In this document: piece by piece, positions 48,029-55,842 of the stretch | Layout of the letters: the number at the start of each line of letters is the position of its first letter | Numbering within the stretch: the stretch's first letter is position 1 | From: Streptomyces canus 299MFChir4.1 | GTDB lineage: Bacteria > Actinomycetota > Actinomycetes > Streptomycetales > Streptomycetaceae | Reading direction: 5' to 3' | NCBI RefSeq assembly: GCF_000383615.1 | Contig: NZ_KB911595.1 | Coordinates: forward strand, 160,230 to 224,229 | Length of the DNA: 64,000 nucleotides | Translations under genes and position numbers: made by a program | The notes under the pieces: model-generated | The model's database searches: none | What the model saw: only the letters and a program-made list of their open reading frames with translations | What the model was told of the DNA's origin: nothing

Positions 48029-48610
48029 CTAGATACGCTCGAAGACCGCTAGCTGGTACACCGGTTCGCCCTGCTGGCCGTAGCCGACGAAACTCGACGG
48101 CGCCTGTTCGGCCAAGCCGGCTTCCTGGCACAGCCGGGAGATGAGTTCAGGAGCGTCGGTCCGCGCCCGGGTGTGGCCCGGTTTGCTGCTCTGGAGCTTG
48201 TCCACCGTGGTGACAAACCGTCCGCCGGGCTTCAGCACCCGCGCCATCTCCGCAATGAACGGGGCCGGGTCCTCGACGATGTGCAGCAGCCAGATCATGA
48301 TCGCATTGTCGATGCTGCTGGAGGGGAAGGGCAATGAGGTCGCGTCGGCGTGCACCGCGGGCACGGTTCCGCGGGCCTCGCACATCCGAATCATCTCGGC
48401 GGAGGAGTCGATGACCGTGACCTCGTGGCCAAGCTTGAGCAGGAAGTTCGCCACAAGGCCGGTGCCACCGCCGATGTCGAGGATCCGCGATCCGGCCGGC
48501 AAGAGCTCGTGAACGGCGTTCGCCGCGGCGGTCGCGCGGGCGTCGCCGCCCCGGGTCGCGTCGTAGTTCCGCGCCTCTTCGTTGTAGTCGTAGTCGCGGT
48601 GCTCGGGCAT
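48029..48610 (-). CDS. Class I SAM-dependent methyltransferase in the accessory cluster
   Basis: A 193-residue Methyltransf_11-type enzyme. N-terminal DYDYNEEARNYDATRGGD is typical of this group. Motif I is ILDIGGGTG (43-51), the acidic residue is in TVIDSSAEMI, motif II is SLPFPSSSIDNAIMIWLLHIVED, and motif III is VLKPGGRFVTTV. The substrate is unknown. It is encoded with the PGK-like gene (29-base gap) and divergent from the nucleotidyltransferase gene; the 165-bp gap between would hold promoters for both. Confidence 0.85.
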   Translation of the reverse strand: MPEHRDYDYNEEARNYDATRGGDARATAAANAVHELLPAGSRILDIGGGTGLVANFLLKLGHEVTVIDSSAEMIRMCEARGTVPAVHADATSLPFPSSSIDNAIMIWLLHIVEDPAPFIAEMARVLKPGGRFVTTVDKLQSSKPGHTRARTDAPELISRLCQEAGLAEQAPSSFVGYGQQGEPVYQLAVFERI

Positions 48611-48775
48611 GGAACGACTCCTTCGACGCGGCGGGCCCAGCGGTTCGACGGGCCTGGGTGAGAATCACCGCAGGGCTCGAAACCGCCGTTGTAGGGTACC
48701 GCCCGGACCCAACTTGCGTGGCACGTTTGACCGTTGTGTGCGAGTCCCTCCATTCGGGTGAGGACGGTGGACGGC

Positions 48776-49876
48776 ATGAGGTTCGACTTGGACGCACTGC
48801 ACGCAATCATCTTGGCGGGGGGGTCCGGGACACGGCTGTGGCCGTTGTCGACCTCCCAGCGGCCCAAGCAGTTTCTGGATCTGACCGGCAGCGGCCGCAC
48901 CATGCTGCAGGAAACCGTCCTACTGCTCGACGGCCTGGTGCCGATCGAGCGGGTCATCGTCGTCACGGGTCGGCGGTACGCCGGTCTGGTGCGCGCACAG
49001 CTTCCCGAACTGCCGCCGGAGAATCTGCTCGTCGAACCACGAGCGCTCAACACCGCGCCGGCCATGGCCGTAGCGGCCGCGCTGATCCGGGCGCGCCGCC
49101 CTGACGCCGTGATCGTCAATCTGCCGTCTGATCACTATGTTGGGCAGGCGGCGGAGTTCCGCGCGATGGTCATGGCCGCAGCGACCTGCGCCGCCGCCCG
49201 GCCCGTCATCGTGGTGGCCGGAGTCGTGCCGACATCGGCCAACACCGGCTTCGGCTATATCGAACTGGGGGACGGCGGCCGGGAAGCCGGTGGGCCCACG
49301 GTCCACCGCGCTCTGAGCTTCACGGAGAAGCCCAGCAGAGGTCTGGCACGTTCGTTCGTCGCGTCGGGCCGGTACCTCTGGAACGCCAACTACTACACGT
49401 TCCACGTCGACACGTTCGAGACCGGCCTCGCGACGCACGTCCCACGACTCAGCGGTCTGTTGTGGCCTGCCGACGGCACCGGGCAGGCGTTCGTCGACGA
49501 GGTGTACGCCGACGCCGAAGCGGTCTCGATCGACTACGCGCTGACCCAGCGGGCACGCAACCTCCTCGTGGTGGCCGCATCGTTCGGCTGGAGCGACCTC
49601 GGGAGCTGGGACCAGCTGTACACAGTCCTGGCCGCACGGTCGACGGACGACGCTGGAAACGTCGTGGTGGTCCCGGACACCCGCCTTATCGTCACCACGG
49701 ACAGCGCGCGCAACCTCGTCATTCAGACCTCTCCGCGGGCGATCGCGCTCGTCGGTATCACCGACAGCATCGTCGTGGACACCGACGACGCCCTGATGGT
49801 GGCACGGCGCGACGACCTCCAGCAGATGCGCGCCGTGGTGGCTCGACTGGCCGAGGTCGAAGAGCTGTATCGGTGA
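48776..49876 (+). CDS. Mannose-1-phosphate guanylyltransferase-like nucleotidyltransferase
   Basis: A 366-residue NTP transferase. The activating loop is G15-G-S-G-T-R20-LWPLS with R29-P-K-Q-F33. NLPSDH (115-120), NTGFGYIELG (156-165), the sugar-binding FTEKP, and WNANYYTFHVDTFE match GDP-mannose pyrophosphorylases of the short type without the isomerase domain. The reaction is probably GTP plus a hexose- or heptose-1-phosphate giving GDP-sugar; the actual sugar is not certain. ATG 48776 follows GGTGGACGG; a GTG six codons upstream is possible. The HIT gene follows 25 bases later, likely co-transcribed. Confidence 0.87.
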   Translation: MRFDLDALHAIILAGGSGTRLWPLSTSQRPKQFLDLTGSGRTMLQETVLLLDGLVPIERVIVVTGRRYAGLVRAQLPELPPENLLVEPRALNTAPAMAVAAALIRARRPDAVIVNLPSDHYVGQAAEFRAMVMAAATCAAARPVIVVAGVVPTSANTGFGYIELGDGGREAGGPTVHRALSFTEKPSRGLARSFVASGRYLWNANYYTFHVDTFETGLATHVPRLSGLLWPADGTGQAFVDEVYADAEAVSIDYALTQRARNLLVVAASFGWSDLGSWDQLYTVLAARSTDDAGNVVVVPDTRLIVTTDSARNLVIQTSPRAIALVGITDSIVVDTDDALMVARRDDLQQMRAVVARLAEVEELYR

Positions 49877-49901
49877 GCGAGCCGGTCTAGGATTCTTTGC
49901 C

Positions 49902-50450
49902 ATGACGCAGTTCCGACCCAAGGACGACCTGACGGGCATCACAGCGTTTCCCACGTTTCCGTTCAAGTCGCCGGTGTTTCCCCAGGACCTCGTCGGCGAG
50001 GCCGTGGAGCTCGTCCGGCCGGGCGAGTCGGGACCGGAGAACTGTGAATTCTGCGCGGCCCCGGAGAAGGAATTCATCTGGACCGACCGGAATTGGCGAC
50101 TCCGATTGCGTCGACCCACGCCGTTTCCGGGCACCGTAATTCTGCATACTCGAGCACACTGGGAATCGTTCGCCGATATGCCGAGCGAATTGATCTCCGA
50201 GTTCGGGCCGTTGTGCGCCCGCATAGAGCGAGCGATCCTCGGACTCGGGAACGTCGGTCGCGTTCATCTCTATCGGTCCGGGGACGGGCACGCTCACTTC
50301 CATGTCTGGTTCCATGCCCGGCCGCTGGGTTTCCAGCAGTTCCGCGGTTCGTTCCTGCCGACCTGGGCCGAAATCCTGGAATCGCGCTCGCCGACCGAGG
50401 TGGAGGGCGCGGGCGAGGCCGTCGCACAGGCCCTGTCACAGGAGGACTGA
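49902..50450 (+). CDS. HIT-superfamily nucleotide hydrolase/transferase
   Basis: A 182-residue HIT protein. The histidine triad is H130-A-H132-F-H134-V-W-F followed by H138, and a Cys-x-x-Cys pair (C48, C51) near the N-terminal strand suggests a zinc site as in GalT-like and some HIT proteins. The RPTPFPGTVILHTRAH segment is the usual strand before the helices. HIT enzymes cleave or move nucleoside monophosphates from dinucleotides, AMP-amidates or NDP-sugars. Next to a nucleotidyltransferase, an NMP-sugar or GMP-linked substrate is plausible. A TAGGAT box seven bases upstream of the ATG could allow a leaderless transcript. Confidence 0.8.
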   Translation: MTQFRPKDDLTGITAFPTFPFKSPVFPQDLVGEAVELVRPGESGPENCEFCAAPEKEFIWTDRNWRLRLRRPTPFPGTVILHTRAHWESFADMPSELISEFGPLCARIERAILGLGNVGRVHLYRSGDGHAHFHVWFHARPLGFQQFRGSFLPTWAEILESRSPTEVEGAGEAVAQALSQED

Positions 50451-50485
50451 GACGGTGACTACGGCGGGAACGGACGAAGAGGGAA

Positions 50486-51130
50486 TCAGGCGCTGCGCCC
50501 GTCCACCATCTTCGATGTTCCGGCCTGCCGGTACAGGTCGAAATCGTCTTCCCACAGCGCCTCGACGGCTCGGCGGGCGCTGCTGTCGAGCCAGTCGGTC
50601 CAGTCCGGATGACCGGTCCGATTCAGCCGCTCAAGCGGCGGGATCGCAGCGTCGACCCGGTCCAGCAGCCCGGACCAGCCCTCGTCGAGACTCTCGAGCG
50701 TGACGACGGCACTGACAACCGGGGCGCGGGCCTCCGAGCACAGGAATGCCCACTGGCTCCCGCTGGCGCTGGCCGGCTGGCCCCGCCTGTCGGTCAGAAT
50801 GGCGTGGACGTGCCGTACGTCACGGTCCGTCAGCCGACGCCCGTGCGGCACCGGAAGACCCAGGCGGCGGTAGTTGTACGTCAACTGGGACACCAACCAG
50901 TCACAGGGATGGCGTACCACCCCGAAGGTGAACATGCGGTCCCATTGGCTCGGACCAATCCGCTCTCGTATTTCCACCGCAGGCATATGTCGTGCCGTGT
51001 AGTAACCCGGGCACTCGATCGCGTCCAGGTCGGCTCGCTCCTGGAAGGCGACGAGGGCGGTCTCAATACTGGTCGACGCGGCTTTGGGGTTCGAGGCAAA
51101 GACGAAATCGTGCCGATAGGAAACAATCAC
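50486..51130 (-). CDS. Sulfotransferase-fold protein
   Basis: A 214-residue protein with the two PAPS-binding motifs of sulfotransferases. The 5'-phosphosulfate loop is N14-PKAASTS, starting a helix (IETALVAF). The 3'-phosphate motif is VVRHPCDWLVSQ (about 71-82), with R73 and S81. The rest is helical and ends AGTSKMVDGRSA. Such proteins transfer sulfate to hydroxyls or amines of sugars and small molecules; the acceptor is unknown. GTG 51130 was chosen because AAGGGGAT lies about nine bases before it; a further-upstream GTG at 51175 lacks a ribosome site. It follows the amidohydrolase gene on the same strand. Confidence 0.75.
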   Translation of the reverse strand: MIVSYRHDFVFASNPKAASTSIETALVAFQERADLDAIECPGYYTARHMPAVEIRERIGPSQWDRMFTFGVVRHPCDWLVSQLTYNYRRLGLPVPHGRRLTDRDVRHVHAILTDRRGQPASASGSQWAFLCSEARAPVVSAVVTLESLDEGWSGLLDRVDAAIPPLERLNRTGHPDWTDWLDSSARRAVEALWEDDFDLYRQAGTSKMVDGRSA

Positions 51131-51208
51131 GGACGAAGATCCCCTTTCCGTTCCAGCGTTGGAATGAGCGTACACTTGCAGGAGATCTAACTCCAGAGAG
51201 GTTCGGGC

Positions 51209-52411
51209 CTATTGGAAGCGGAATTCTGGAGTGTTCTTCGACCCGAAGCACCGCACACGCCGACCGCCGCGGTAGACGGCCGCGACGGCCAGGATCGCGG
51301 TGATGTCGCTGAGCGGGTCACCGGTCACCGCGAGGAGATCCGCGTCAAAGCCGCGGGCAACACGTCCCTTCCGTGCGAGACCACACGCTTCAGCAGCGGT
51401 CGATGTGGCGGCCCGTAGCGCCTCCGCCGGCGAAAAGCCGGCCTCGACCAGCCGGATGACTCCGTGAGGCAGCAGCCCGTGCTGCTTCTGGTCGGAAATG
51501 CCGGCATCGCTGGCACACACGATCCGCACGCCGGCGTCCCGCATGTCGACGGCCGCTGCGAGAGTCTGCACGATCCGCACGCGGGCCGATTCGTCGAGCG
51601 GCGGGCCAGCCGGAGAGAACCCCGTGGTTACGGTCACAGGCAGACCCGCCTCGGCGACGCGCTCGATCAGCTGTCGATCCGGCTCCACGCCGGTCGGCGT
51701 ACGGAACGTGCCGTGTTCGACGGTGTCCACACCGGCCGCCAACGCCCGCTCCATGGCGTCGACCGCGTGCGCGTGGGCGGCTACCGGAAGCCCCAGCCGG
51801 TGCGACTCGACGACCACCGATCGCAATTCGGCTGCCGTGTACTGCGGCTGCCACGAGCGGCTCCCGGGGGTGATCTCGCCGCCGCTGGCCATGATCTTGA
51901 TGAGGTCGACGCCACGCGTTGCACGGACCCGGACGGCCTCGGTCAGTCCGGCAGGGCTCTCCAGCGCACCGCCGAGAAACCAGCAGTGGCCCCGAGCGGT
52001 GGTGATCGGCGGTCCGGACACCATGAGATGCGGCCCCGTATCAGGACGGAGTGCGATTTCTTCCCGGATCCGGAGGGTCACGTAGTCGCGGTCTCCGAGG
52101 TCGCGGACCGTGGTGATCCCGACGTCGAGGCAAGTTGCCGCCGCACGGCGGGCGTTCATGAGCAACGTGGCCTCCGGTACAGCAGCCGCGGCGACAGGAT
52201 CGGGCACCCCGGGCAGCACAAGGTGCACATGGGCGTCGACGAGACCGGGCAGGAGGGTGCACTCACCCAGGTCGACGACCGGCATCCCGGCCGGGGAAGC
52301 CCCGCACTCGTCCACCGCGACGATGACACCGTCCTCGACCACGATGAGCGGGGACCTCAGGTACACGCCCCTGACTCCGTCGAACAGGCGGGCTGCACGT
52401 AATGCCATCAT
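51209..52411 (-). CDS. Metal-dependent amidohydrolase with a TTA codon
   Basis: A 400-residue amidohydrolase of the imidazolonepropionase/prolidase-like group. Metal ligands are H61-V-H63 (DAHVH), carbamylated Lys172 (LIKIMASGG), His213/215 (AAHAHA), H233 (VEHGTF) and D302 (CASDAG). The small beta-sandwich at both ends (GVIVAVDE; GFDADLLAVTGDPL) is present. It hydrolyses an amide or cyclic amide; the substrate is unknown. Codon 4 is TTA (GCA TTA CGT), a leucine codon read only by the bldA tRNA in Streptomyces, so translation should depend on development. GGAGG precedes two adjacent ATG codons. Confidence 0.88.
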   Translation of the reverse strand: MMALRAARLFDGVRGVYLRSPLIVVEDGVIVAVDECGASPAGMPVVDLGECTLLPGLVDAHVHLVLPGVPDPVAAAAVPEATLLMNARRAAATCLDVGITTVRDLGDRDYVTLRIREEIALRPDTGPHLMVSGPPITTARGHCWFLGGALESPAGLTEAVRVRATRGVDLIKIMASGGEITPGSRSWQPQYTAAELRSVVVESHRLGLPVAAHAHAVDAMERALAAGVDTVEHGTFRTPTGVEPDRQLIERVAEAGLPVTVTTGFSPAGPPLDESARVRIVQTLAAAVDMRDAGVRIVCASDAGISDQKQHGLLPHGVIRLVEAGFSPAEALRAATSTAAEACGLARKGRVARGFDADLLAVTGDPLSDITAILAVAAVYRGGRRVRCFGSKNTPEFRFQ

Positions 52412-52487
52412 CGCTTCCTCCGTCGGATGAAGGGCGGCCGTAGCAGGTGGAGCGGTCAGCCCCGGCGCTCACTTCGAGCGCTCTCGC

Positions 52488-53597
52488 TCACTGGTCGTCC
52501 ACCGAACCGAAATCGCGGAAGTCGGCCTCCAAGGGGGCCAGTACGCGTTCCAGAGCGGCCATCAGGTCGTCCCAGTCCTGCTCGGTCACGTTGGACAGCC
52601 CTAGCCGAAGGAAGGGTCGGGACGGCCGTGGGGCGGACCGCGGATAGAACTGCACGGCGTCCAGCCCGCCGATCCGTTCGGCCGCCAGGATGTCTCGCAA
52701 CCGCACGTCTTGTCGGGTGAGCAGCGCGAGATGGGCGCCGCCGCTCGGCTGAACGAATGGCCAGTCGAGCCTGCGCAGGATCGCGGCCAAGGCGGCGCGG
52801 CGGGACGTGAGCAGGGCATCGCGTCGGCGACGGATCCCGACCGCCCGGTCAGTCGCCAGCACCGCCGCGAGATCGACGAGAGCGGACGCTTCGGCAGTCG
52901 GCGCGGCGGCACGCAGCTTCTCGGCGCCGTGGCAGCCACGCGGCCAACCGACGAAACCGATCTTGGCCGGCCACCCCAGTACCTTCGTCCAGCTGCCCAG
53001 ATAGACGGTGCCCCGCGGATGTAGCGACAGCAGTGTCGGCCACCGGTCGTCCCGCGGGCTTATCCCACGGAACGGATCGTCCTCCACCAGCAGCAGCCCC
53101 GTGCTTTGGGCATACCCCGCGACGTCGGTCAGGAACCCGGGCGACAGGCTGGACGCAAGGGGGTTGGAGTGCAAGGCGTTGACGACAAGGAGGCGCGGCT
53201 CGTGAGTCGGTGGTGTGAAGTGAGCCCGGGACCAGTCGGGCGCGGCGACGTCGATCGAGGTGACCGGAGCGCCGTCCGGCAGCGCGCCGGCCACCCGCTG
53301 ATATGTCGGGAGAACCGCGCCGCGCTGTGTCCTGGGTACCGATCCGAGCAGGTGATCGAGCATACGGCCGCTGCCTGGTGTGTAGGCCCAGTCGTGTGTG
53401 TCAAGGACGTCGGGGCCGAACCGCTCTGCCACGAAGGCGCGGAGCGCCGCCTCGGGGTCCCGCGCACCGCCACCAGCTGCTCCTACCTGTTGGGCGACCC
53501 ACCGGTGCCAGTCAGGGGCGTTGTCGCACAGATCCATCGGCAGTCGCACGGGCTCGCCCGTCCGCTCCGTGGAGTTGTTGCCTGACGTTGCGGTCAA
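52488..53597 (-). CDS. Fold-type-I PLP aminotransferase
   Basis: A 369-residue class I/II aminotransferase without a regulatory domain. PLP contacts are visible: N145-P146 (SNPLASSLSP), D173/D174 (VEDDPFRG), the Schiff-base Lys205 in GSWTKVLGWPAKIGFVG, and the substrate Arg in FLRLGLSN. MocR-like spacing suggests an amino-acid or amino-sugar-type substrate. The start is TTG at 53597, preceded by GAGGAGGGGG, a very strong ribosome site. The TTG overlaps the stop of a possible 55-codon upstream reading frame (TTGA). It is upstream of the amidohydrolase and sulfotransferase genes, likely first of that unit. Confidence 0.82.
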   Translation of the reverse strand: MTATSGNNSTERTGEPVRLPMDLCDNAPDWHRWVAQQVGAAGGGARDPEAALRAFVAERFGPDVLDTHDWAYTPGSGRMLDHLLGSVPRTQRGAVLPTYQRVAGALPDGAPVTSIDVAAPDWSRAHFTPPTHEPRLLVVNALHSNPLASSLSPGFLTDVAGYAQSTGLLLVEDDPFRGISPRDDRWPTLLSLHPRGTVYLGSWTKVLGWPAKIGFVGWPRGCHGAEKLRAAAPTAEASALVDLAAVLATDRAVGIRRRRDALLTSRRAALAAILRRLDWPFVQPSGGAHLALLTRQDVRLRDILAAERIGGLDAVQFYPRSAPRPSRPFLRLGLSNVTEQDWDDLMAALERVLAPLEADFRDFGSVDDQ

Positions 53598-53761
53598 GGC
53601 CCCCTCCTCGTCACCGGACCGGTGCGAAGTTTAGCGGGCATGTGGGGCACGAGAGGGCTCCCAGCGACCGTTTCGGCATCCCAAAGCCCTGTACAGGGAG
53701 TCGAGTTGTCGCGGCGGTCAACGCGCACGATGCGCAGGACAACCGTGTCCATGTCGACCAT
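53594..53761 (-). CDS. Possible small leader ORF coupled to the aminotransferase
   Basis: An ATG at 53761 opens a 55-codon frame (MVDMDTVVLRIVRVDRRDNS...) whose TGA overlaps the aminotransferase TTG start (TTGA). The first ~20 codons have strong Streptomyces third-position bias; the rest is weaker. There is no clear ribosome site. It may be a small coupled gene or the end of a decayed one. Confidence 0.3.
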   Translation of the reverse strand: MVDMDTVVLRIVRVDRRDNSTPCTGLWDAETVAGSPLVPHMPAKLRTGPVTRRGP

Positions 53762-53764
53762 CAC

Positions 53765-54714
53765 CAGTTCACCGAGGTGTCCGACTGCCCCCGCGGGACT
53801 GCCAGAGACGGCGGACGCCTCTCATACGGACAGCCGAGTCAGATGCACGGTCCTCAGTGTGTCCTGGCGGGTCGGGACGCCGGCGCTGTCCAGGTCGCGG
53901 AGGGGGTGGCGGCGACGCGGCCGCAATTCTCGAAGGGAGCGGGGACATACGACCGACAGCGCCGCGACCGGATGGCGCTCCCGCAGATGTCGCGGTCTCC
54001 GCCCGCGCAGCTGGAGGAGGCGCTGGACGAACTCGCCGATCCCGTCGCGCCCTACGATCCGTGGGCCATCGTGTTTGCGGACGCTGCTGTGTCCCGCGGT
54101 CTGCGGGACGCCGCGACCAGGGCCACAAGTTCCACGAGCGCGGCAATGGCCTCAGGGTCGGCTCGTGGCCGGGACGCGGAGCCAGGGGAGTACTGCGAAA
54201 CCGCATCAGCTCCCGCCGGCTTGCCACCGTTTCAGTCGAGGTCGCGACCGCTCATAGGAAACCGGCATATGCATCATCGCGCCATCCGAAGAGTCCCAGA
54301 ATGACATTCCGGGCATCACCCACCCCGAAAGACTTCAACACATCCGAGCCCTCAACCCCCAAACCGGATACTGCGGCACCATGAACGCAGATCCAGGGGT
54401 GCGTCGGTCCACTCCTCCCCCAGGGTGTGCAGGAACCCAGCAATTCGTGTCCTGCCCGCCCACGCCGAGCACTCCGCGCGTCGATCCATGCACGATCACG
54501 TCGTGCTGCCCCGCGTTCATTCGCCGTACTCCGGGCATGACAGACCTTTACGGCGTGTCCCCCGTATTCTCCTCCTCCGACCGCACGGATGCTGAGGTCG
54601 GCGAGGCTGCCGGGTCGCTCGGACCGGGGCACGGGCGCGGTCGTGGTTCCCGGGCCGGGCAAGTGGGGCATCATCAACTCCCGTTCCCCCACTCTCACTT
54701 CAGGGAGCCCCCAC
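53765..54714. other. Gene-poor region at right edge of the accessory island
   Basis: About 950 bases between the aminotransferase unit and the GH25 gene. Open frames exist on both strands, but none keeps consistent codon bias or has a credible start. One plus-strand patch near 54000-54130 (encoding QLEEALDELADPVAPYDPWA) has good bias for 35-40 codons without a start, as in a broken gene. The stretch is more A+T-rich than its surroundings around 54240-54380. No tRNA, direct repeat or transposase was recognised. It may be a decayed insertion boundary. Confidence 0.45.
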
Positions 54715-55272
54715 ATGCTCCGCGGCATCGATGTCAGCGCCTACCAGTCCTCCGCCTTCAGCACCGAAGGGCTCTCCTTCGCCTTCATCAAGGCGACGGA
54801 GGGCCGCTCCTACACCAACCCGAAGTTCTCTGCGCAGACCAAGCACGCCCGTGACGCCGGGCTGGTCGTCGGCTTCTACCACTTCCTGTGGCCCGGCAAC
54901 CTCACCGCGCAGGCCGAGTACTTCGTCAAACACGCCCCCGAGAAGGGCGGCGACATCCTCGCGGTCGACTGGGAGACCACCGGCGACGGCACCCACGCGA
55001 GCAACGCGGAGAAGGACTCCTTCATCCGCAAGGTGCGGCAGCTCCGCCCGAACAACCGGGTCGTTCTCTACACGAACCGGCACTTCTGGCTGAACGTCGA
55101 CACCACCTCGTACGCCGGCGACGGTCTCTGGATCGCCGACTACGTCACGGCGGGCAAGCCCCGTATCAAGGCGAAGTGGCGCTTCCACCAGTACACCGAC
55201 GACCCGGTGGACAAGAACGTCGCCGACTTCGCGAGCAAGGCGGCCCTGCGCGAGTGGGCCACCGACGCCTGA
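54715..55272 (+). CDS. Glycoside hydrolase family 25 lysozyme-like protein
   Basis: A 185-residue GH25 domain that cleaves the beta-1,4 bond of peptidoglycan. It starts MLRGIDVSAYQSS with the family's D-V-S-x-Y-Q. FIKATEGRSY and ILAVDWETTGDG contain the catalytic carboxylates, and the TNRHFW, DGLWIADY and WRFHQYTDD segments complete the barrel. No signal peptide is visible, so export or release would need another route. ATG 54715 has GGGAG eight bases upstream. It is the first conserved gene after the island. Confidence 0.9.
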   Translation: MLRGIDVSAYQSSAFSTEGLSFAFIKATEGRSYTNPKFSAQTKHARDAGLVVGFYHFLWPGNLTAQAEYFVKHAPEKGGDILAVDWETTGDGTHASNAEKDSFIRKVRQLRPNNRVVLYTNRHFWLNVDTTSYAGDGLWIADYVTAGKPRIKAKWRFHQYTDDPVDKNVADFASKAALREWATDA

Positions 55273-55299
55273 CCCGCGCCCCGCTCGTAGGCTTGCCTC

Positions 55300-55842
55300 A
55301 TGGGCGGGAAGATCACTGCGGTCAGCAGCAACGGGACGTACTCCTTCACGAAGCCGAACCGGGAGAGCATCACCCTGCTCGCCGGGTTCGGGGTGGAGGG
55401 GGATGTTCATGGCGGGGCGACGGTCAAGCACCGGTTCCGGATGAGGAAGGACCCCTCGCAGCCGAACCTCCGGCAGGTGCACCTCATGCACGAGGAACTG
55501 TTCGACGAGGTGCGCCGGGCCGGCTTCGAGGTGGCGGCCGGGGAGCTCGGGGAGAACGTGACGACGCGTGGCGTCGATCTGCTGGGGCTGCCGACGGGGA
55601 CCCTGCTGCACCTGGGCGGCGAGGCCGTCGTCGAGGTGACCGGGCTGCGGAATCCGTGCGCGCAGATCGACCGGTTCCAGAAGGGGCTGATGAAGCAGGT
55701 CGTGGGCCGGAGTGAGGACGGCCGGGCGCTGTTCCGGTCCGGGATCATGAGTGTCGTGGTCAGAGGGGGCGTGGTGCGGGCCGGGGATGCCGTGGGGGTC
55801 GAGCTGCCCGAGGGGCCGCACCAGCCGCTGGACATCGTCTAG
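55300..55842 (+). CDS. MOSC-domain protein
   Basis: A 180-residue MOSC protein (molybdenum-cofactor sulfurase C-terminal fold). The conserved Cys is in VTGLRNPCAQID (residue about 119), and GVEGDVHGGATVKHR plus QVHLMHEELFDEV are family blocks. YiiM/YuaD-like MOSC proteins are thought to handle sulfur or hydroxylated bases with the molybdenum cofactor. It follows the GH25 gene by 27 bases and overlaps the convergent GntR gene by four bases at the stops. Confidence 0.85.
   Translation: MGGKITAVSSNGTYSFTKPNRESITLLAGFGVEGDVHGGATVKHRFRMRKDPSQPNLRQVHLMHEELFDEVRRAGFEVAAGELGENVTTRGVDLLGLPTGTLLHLGGEAVVEVTGLRNPCAQIDRFQKGLMKQVVGRSEDGRALFRSGIMSVVVRGGVVRAGDAVGVELPEGPHQPLDIV

Noticed and set aside
53622..54384. 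Several overlapping frames in the gene-poor region
   Set aside because: Arg/Ser/Pro-rich products, no consistent bias, no recognisable domain.
54335..54538. 67-codon minus-strand frame (MPGVRRMNAGQHD...)
   Set aside because: No clear ribosome site and no family match I can support.
54715..55272. GH25 lysozyme taken as evidence of a prophage
   Set aside because: No other phage genes nearby; GH25 proteins are common chromosomal genes in Streptomyces.
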